Source of the DNA: Cryomorphaceae bacterium
Lineage (GTDB): Bacteria; Bacteroidota; Bacteroidia; Flavobacteriales; BACL11
Assembly: GCA_949531795.1 (NCBI GenBank)
Contig: CATIQX010000062.1
Coordinates: 1-9,792 of the forward strand
Reading direction: 5' to 3'
Length of the DNA: 9,792 bases
This document shows, one piece after another, positions 6,457 to 9,792 of this stretch; positions within the stretch are counted from its first letter, which is position 1, and each line of letters starts with the position of its first letter. Both the position numbers and the translations under genes were made by a program. The notes beneath the pieces are model-generated. The model was not told the DNA's origin. It saw only the letters and a list, made by a program, of their open reading frames with translations, and searched no databases.

Positions 6457-7350
6457 TTATTTTCTTGGTTTTGTACTTCGTCTATTTGAGCTTCCTGAGG
6501 ACCTATTTCCGCTGCTAGATTTACTTTTTCCTGAATTATAGTTTCTATTATTGGAGTTAGATTTTGGGGCAGTGTAGGAGTTATTCCTTTTTTTTGTAGA
6601 AGTCTTATTTGATGTATTGCCTCTATAATTTTCGTTTGTTTTGGTAGTAGTATTATTTTTGTTGGTACTTGTCTTAATACCTGTGTAAGGTTTTGTTGTT
6701 GTTGTATTTCTATTTGTAGAGTTAATGTTATTTTTAAAAGTATTTCTATTTCTAATATTTACTATTGATGTCTTAACGTTAGTATTTGGAGTAATAGTAT
6801 TTTTTTTCACTCCTCTTCCGTTTGAATGAGATGATAATGAGCCTCTATGTCCTGTTGTGTAGTTATTAGTACTATTATAATATGTGTAATTGGGTGTGTT
6901 ATGTAAGTAATTGTTGTGTCCATAAGCGAAATGACTATTATAATTATTATAATAGTAAGGAGAATAAGAATAATAAGGAGAATTCCAATTGTATCCATAA
7001 TATATGCTTGTTCCACAATAAAAAGGGTCATTATTATACCAATAATAATCTGTGTAAAGTCCTCCGTAATAATTACTGTAATACATTGGCCTATGAAATC
7101 TTCTTAATCTAGAAGAAAAACTATAATCATGATAATTATTAGCAACATTATGATCTAGATAATAATTATCAGTTATTGTGTCCATATCTTGTACTTGCTC
7201 AATTTCAGCTACGGGATCTGTTACAATATCATTGTAACTACTGAATTCAGTGCTACCTAGATAATTAGGATCGCTATAATGCACATGTGTGGATGTAACG
7301 CAAGAAGATAAAAAAAGTAAAACGATAGAGAAGGAAAGTAATGGTCTCAT
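6457..7350 (-). CDS. Low-complexity Tyr/Asn-rich and Asn/Thr/Ser/Lys-rich lipoprotein
   Basis: I do not recognise a domain. From ATG at 7350-7348 the protein has 297 residues and begins MRPLLSFSIVLLFLSSC, a short lipoprotein signal peptide with lipobox LSSC and lipidated Cys17. An in-frame ATG at 7377 would add nine residues (306 aa); I prefer the internal start because it gives a standard short n-region. After a mildly acidic stretch (about 28-61) comes a region of about 100 residues that is over a quarter tyrosine, with many Asn (62-164). A basic tail of Asn, Thr, Ser, Lys and Arg follows (165-297, ending RRSTKPRK). The tail has almost no hydrophobic residues and is probably disordered. It heads an operon with the FadL-like barrel, 3 nt upstream. 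Outer-membrane anchoring and surface exposure are inferred. The ORF is real because of the signal peptide and tight operon spacing despite the biased composition. Confidence 0.72.
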   Translation of the reverse strand: MRPLLSFSIVLLFLSSCVTSTHVHYSDPNYLGSTEFSSYNDIVTDPVAEIEQVQDMDTITDNYYLDHNVANNYHDYSFSSRLRRFHRPMYYSNYYGGLYTDYYWYNNDPFYCGTSIYYGYNWNSPYYSYSPYYYNNYNSHFAYGHNNYLHNTPNYTYYNSTNNYTTGHRGSLSSHSNGRGVKKNTITPNTNVKTSIVNIRNRNTFKNNINSTNRNTTTTKPYTGIKTSTNKNNTTTKTNENYRGNTSNKTSTKKRNNSYTAPKSNSNNRNYNSGKSKSSSGNRSSGSSNRRSTKPRK

Positions 7351-7400
7351 TGTAGTGTATTTTTGTTTGATAGTCATAAACTTATGCTAGTTTAATTTGT

Positions 7401-7408
7401 TAGTTTTG
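7401..7408 (+). promoter_or_regulatory. Candidate -7 element for proS
   Basis: TAGTTTTG matches the Bacteroidota TAnnTTTG consensus in the 114-bp region between the divergent lipoprotein (start 7350) and proS. It would give a proS leader of about 50 nt. There is no recognisable -33 box at the expected distance, so confidence is low. On the other strand only a one-mismatch element, TAAGTTTA (7384-7377), is seen for the lipoprotein operon. It overlaps the upstream ATG at 7377, which agrees with translation starting at 7350. Confidence 0.3.
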
Positions 7409-7464
7409 TGCAGCTTTATAAGTTAACGATAATAATATTACAAAATTACATTTTTTAAAGTAAA

Positions 7465-8937
7465 ATGGCAAAAAAACTAACGTCAAGAGAAGAGGACTAT
7501 TCACAGTGGTACAATGAAATTGTGCAAGGTGCCGATTTAGCAGAGAATTCAGGAGTAAGAGGTTGTATGGTGATTAAGCCTTATGGATTCGCGATTTGGG
7601 AAAAAATGCAAGCAGAACTAGATAGAATGTTCAAAGCAACAGGTCATGTGAATGCTTATTTCCCTCTTTTTATCCCAAAATCATATTTAAGTAAAGAGGC
7701 GGCTCATGTTGAGGGTTTTGCAAAAGAATGTGCTGTCGTTACTCATTACCGTTTGAAAAATGCTGAAGATGGTAGTGGGTTAATAGTTGATCCTACAGCT
7801 AAATTAGAAGAAGAATTAATTGTCCGCCCTACTTCTGAAACTATTATTTGGGATACTTATCGTAAGTGGATACAGTCGTATCGTGATTTGCCAATTTTAA
7901 TAAACCAATGGGCAAATGTAGTAAGATGGGAAATGCGCACAAGATTGTTTTTACGTACTACCGAGTTTTTATGGCAAGAGGGACATACAGCACATGCTAC
8001 TAAAAAAGAAGCAGTAGAGGAAACTGAGCTGATGATTAGTATTTATGCTGATTTTGCTAAAAACTTTATGGCAATGCCAGTTGTTAAGGGATTGAAATCA
8101 GCTAACGAGCGTTTTGCTGGTGCAGAAGAAACTTATTGCATTGAAGCGCTTATGCAGGACGGGAAGGCTTTACAGGCAGGTACATCTCATTTCTTAGGTC
8201 AAAACTTTGCAAAAGCATTTGATGTGAAGTTTGCAACTAAGCAAGGTAAGAAAGAATATGTTTGGGCTTCTTCTTGGGGTGTTTCAACTCGTTTGATGGG
8301 CGCTTTAATTATGACTCATTCTGATGATCATGGACTAGTATTGCCTCCAAAATTAGCACCATTTCAAGTAGTTATCGTACCAATTTACAAAAGTGATGAT
8401 CAATTAGTTGCTGTCTCAGAGGTTGCGAATAAAGTAAAGAAAACCTTGGAGGAAAAAGGTATATCAGTTAAGTTTGATAATAGAGATACTCATAAACCAG
8501 GTTGGAAATTTGCGGAATATGAATTGAAAGGAGTTCCATTACGTTTAGCGTTAGGTGCTCGTGATTTAGAAAATGGAACCATTGAAGTGGCTCGAAGAGA
8601 TACTTTGGAGAAGGAAACTTATCAAATAATAGATATTGAAAACAAGATTGAACATCTTTTAGAGAAAATTCAAGATAATTTATATGAAAAAGCATTAGCC
8701 TTTCGTGAAGAAAAAACCTACAAAGCGGACTCTAAAGAAGAATTTGTAAAGTTAATTGAAAAAGGGGGTTTTGTATATGCGCATTGGGATGGTACTTCTG
8801 AAACTGAAGAATTAATCAAAAAAGAAACTAAAGCAACAATAAGATGTATTCCCTTGAATGTTAAGCAGGAGGATGGGTATTGTATTTTTACAGGAAACCG
8901 ATCAGCTCATAGAGTCTTATTTGCAAAAGCATATTAA
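7465..8937 (+). CDS. proS: Prolyl-tRNA synthetase, archaeal/eukaryotic-type (ProS type 3)
   Basis: ProRS charges tRNA-Pro with proline using ATP in the cytosol. The 490 residues are those of the short class IIa form without the bacterial INS editing domain. The catalytic core shows RPTSE (121-125), motif 2 in VVRWEMRTRLFLRTTEFLWQEGH (read as VVRWEMRTR 152-160 and EFLWQEGH 167-174), the TSHFLGQNF loop (240-248) and motif 3 around STRLMGALIM (274-283). An anticodon-binding domain (about 300-400) and the C-terminal domain follow, ending in the conserved FAKAY with terminal Tyr490. In that last domain only one Cys of the usual zinc set seems kept (C473, followed by I-F-T where CxxC is expected), so the zinc site is probably lost. 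Start MAKKLTSREEDYSQWYNEIV is standard for the family. The next gene begins 3 nt after the stop. Confidence 0.97.
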   Translation: MAKKLTSREEDYSQWYNEIVQGADLAENSGVRGCMVIKPYGFAIWEKMQAELDRMFKATGHVNAYFPLFIPKSYLSKEAAHVEGFAKECAVVTHYRLKNAEDGSGLIVDPTAKLEEELIVRPTSETIIWDTYRKWIQSYRDLPILINQWANVVRWEMRTRLFLRTTEFLWQEGHTAHATKKEAVEETELMISIYADFAKNFMAMPVVKGLKSANERFAGAEETYCIEALMQDGKALQAGTSHFLGQNFAKAFDVKFATKQGKKEYVWASSWGVSTRLMGALIMTHSDDHGLVLPPKLAPFQVVIVPIYKSDDQLVAVSEVANKVKKTLEEKGISVKFDNRDTHKPGWKFAEYELKGVPLRLALGARDLENGTIEVARRDTLEKETYQIIDIENKIEHLLEKIQDNLYEKALAFREEKTYKADSKEEFVKLIEKGGFVYAHWDGTSETEELIKKETKATIRCIPLNVKQEDGYCIFTGNRSAHRVLFAKAY

Positions 8938-8940
8938 AAG

Positions 8941-9615
8941 ATGAATAATAAAGAAAAGATTGTTAAATTATTAAAGACTAAATCTAGTACAAAGCAAGAG
9001 GTTTTTCGAAAAACTAAGTCTGTTTTCACTGATTTTCAGAAGTATTTAAAAGCTAAGTCAGAGATTATTAATAATGAATTAGCCGATAAAGATGTACAAG
9101 TCATATATTCTTCAGCTGGCGATTTTGAATCAAAATTAAAATTTTCAGGGGATACTTTACTTTTTCATATGCACTCAAACGTATTTGATTTTCAAAATTC
9201 GCATTCAATTCACAAAACAAAATATGTTAAAGAGGATAAGTTAAGATCTTTTTGCGGAGTGATTAATATCTATAATTTTCTTTCGGATTCTTTTAAATAT
9301 AATCGTATGAATGATGCTGGCTATTTAATCGCCCGTGTATTTATTAATAAGGATAAGCATTTTTTTGTAGAGGGTGATAAAGAATTAGGTTTATTGTTTA
9401 ATGACTTTATAAATCAACAAATAAATGAAGTTCAAATTGATAAGATTATTAATGAAACAATGCTTTACGCTTTAAATTTTGATTTACAAGCGCCAAATTT
9501 CAATGATGTTAAAGTGGTATCTATTCATCAAATACTAGATATGAATAACAATCAAAAACTAAAAACTGCTAAACGAATGGGTTACAAATTTTCTTTTGAA
9601 ACAAATAATGATTAA
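8941..9615 (+). CDS. Conserved-looking soluble protein of unknown function, downstream of proS
   Basis: I do not recognise this 224-residue protein. It has no signal peptide and no membrane segment. The first 50 residues are Lys-rich and helical. A mixed alpha/beta core follows with LLFHMHSNVFDF (73-84), a Phe-Cys-Gly-Val-Ile-Asn segment (104-109), SFKYNRMNDAGYLIARVF (117-134) and FFVEGDKELG (141-150). Two helical stretches (about 150-180 and 195-212) close it. No catalytic motif or metal-ligand cluster is evident. It starts 3 nt after the proS stop (TAAAAGATG) and so is almost certainly cotranscribed with it. The coding frame is supported by full length, tight spacing and balanced amino-acid composition. 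A link to translation is only guilt by association. No terminator is visible between its stop and the tRNA promoter. Confidence 0.75.
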   Translation: MNNKEKIVKLLKTKSSTKQEVFRKTKSVFTDFQKYLKAKSEIINNELADKDVQVIYSSAGDFESKLKFSGDTLLFHMHSNVFDFQNSHSIHKTKYVKEDKLRSFCGVINIYNFLSDSFKYNRMNDAGYLIARVFINKDKHFFVEGDKELGLLFNDFINQQINEVQIDKIINETMLYALNFDLQAPNFNDVKVVSIHQILDMNNNQKLKTAKRMGYKFSFETNND

Positions 9616-9641
9616 TTTTTCGTGTGGTATTAAAAAAAATA

Positions 9642-9649
9642 TAAATTTG
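9642..9649 (+). promoter_or_regulatory. Promoter -7 element for tRNA-Glu (and probably rpsT)
   Basis: TAAATTTG is a perfect TAnnTTTG element 24 nt upstream of the mature tRNA 5' end, with TTTC at 9618-9621 near the -33 position after a 20-nt spacer. Transcription from about 9653 would give a precursor leader of about 20 nt for RNase P to remove. That leader contains the small dyad CTCAA/TTGAG (9654-9665). Confidence 0.6.
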
Positions 9650-9673
9650 CACCCTCAATTTTGAGAACATTAT

Positions 9674-9745
9674 GGCCCGGTCGTCTAGTGGTTAGGACGC
9701 ATGGTTTTCATCCATGTAACCGGAGTTCGATTCTCCGTCGGGCTA
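9674..9745 (+). tRNA. tRNA-Glu, anticodon UUC (TTC)
   Basis: The 72-nt cloverleaf folds completely. The 7-bp acceptor stem is GGCCCGG (9674-9680) with TCGGGCT (9738-9744), closed at both ends by G-U pairs, and the discriminator is A9745. The D arm is GTCT/GGAC (9683-9686, 9695-9698). The anticodon stem is CATGG/CCATG (9700-9704, 9712-9716) around the loop TTTTCAT with anticodon TTC at 9707-9709. The T arm is CGGAG/CTCCG around TTCGATT (9721-9737). The 3' CCA is not encoded and must be added by the CCA-adding enzyme. With no terminator in the 15 nt before rpsT, the two genes probably share a transcript. Confidence 0.98.
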
Positions 9746-9760
9746 CTAAAATTTAAAACT

Positions 9761-9792
9761 ATGGCAAATCATAAGTCAGCAATAAAAAGAAT
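9761..9792 (+). CDS. rpsT: 30S ribosomal protein S20, N-terminal fragment (cut by window edge)
   Basis: Ten complete codons read MANHKSAIKR, followed by two bases of an eleventh codon. This is the characteristic start of bacterial ribosomal protein S20, which binds 16S rRNA in the body of the small subunit. The start lies 15 nt after the tRNA-Glu discriminator base, in an A/T-only stretch apart from two C, with no Shine-Dalgarno sequence or terminator between. It is probably expressed by readthrough from the tRNA promoter, with tRNA 3' processing defining the mRNA 5' end. The identification rests on ten residues plus the tRNA-Glu neighbourhood. Confidence 0.85.
   Translation, partial: MANHKSAIKR

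Noticed and set aside
6882..7112. Several open frames on both strands within the lipoprotein gene
   Set aside because: They follow from the low-complexity TAT/AAT-rich coding sequence, which is poor in stops in other frames. The translations are Ile- or Asn-rich runs without start context or operon fit.
6500..7150. Possible tandem DNA repeat or CRISPR-like array in the repetitive-looking region
   Set aside because: The similarity is compositional (Tyr, Asn and Thr codons). I find no fixed-length repeat unit with spacers.
8468..8695. 75-codon minus-strand ORF inside proS
   Set aside because: It is antisense to the conserved ProRS anticodon-binding domain and has no recognisable features.
9654..9665. 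CTCAATTTTGAG dyad as a terminator of the proS operon
   Set aside because: The stem is only 5 bp with a 2-nt loop, or 4 bp with a 4-nt loop, and no T tract follows. It also lies downstream of the tRNA -7 element.
1..9792. A defence system, mobile element or other accessory island
   Set aside because: All strong genes are housekeeping or common envelope families, composition is even, and there are no integrase, transposase, toxin, nuclease or flanking repeats. The lone tRNA shows no duplicated attachment-site end within the window.

Overview
The window is AT-rich, ordinary chromosomal DNA from a member of the Bacteroidota, most likely a flavobacterium-like marine or freshwater lineage. Evidence for this is the lipid A kinase (so a Gram-negative envelope), a Bacteroidota-style FadL/OmpP1 outer-membrane protein, a lipoprotein with an LSSC lipobox, starts without clear Shine-Dalgarno sequences, and several perfect copies of the Bacteroidota -7 promoter element TAnnTTTG. 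I see no insertion sequence, integrase, phage gene, CRISPR array or compositional break.

Layout. Bases 1-1839 (minus strand) hold lpxK (lipid A 4'-kinase) overlapping by 17 nt a purine nucleoside phosphorylase gene that runs off the left edge. Divergent from them across a 73-bp promoter region is a plus-strand pair, a Nif3/YbgI-type metal-binding protein (1913-2701) and a coiled-coil C4 zinc-ribbon protein (2701-3462), joined by a TAATG stop-start overlap and closed by a good intrinsic terminator (3482-3515). A secreted helical-repeat (TPR-like) protein follows (3521-4999). Its stop codon overlaps the stop of a convergent minus-strand pair that encodes an envelope lipoprotein with extreme Tyr/Asn and Asn/Thr/Ser/Lys low complexity (6457-7350), then the FadL-like barrel (4996-6453). 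Across an 87-bp intergenic region (114 bp to the preferred lipoprotein start), the plus strand carries proS (archaeal/eukaryotic-type prolyl-tRNA synthetase, 7465-8937), an unrecognised soluble protein 3 nt behind it (8941-9615), tRNA-Glu(UUC) with its own promoter (9642-9745), and the first codons of rpsT (ribosomal protein S20).

Functionally the genes fall into three sets: translation (proS, tRNA-Glu, rpsT), outer envelope (lpxK, FadL-like barrel, lipoprotein, secreted repeat protein) and metabolism or conserved housekeeping (PNP, Nif3, zinc ribbon). Nothing here looks like a self-contained new defence or mobile system. The points worth a second look are leaderless-type promoters, a promoter element inside a terminator loop, an Asp at the purine-specificity position of PNP, the low-complexity lipoprotein paired with a barrel, an apparent loss of zinc ligands in ProRS, and two poorly characterised proteins.
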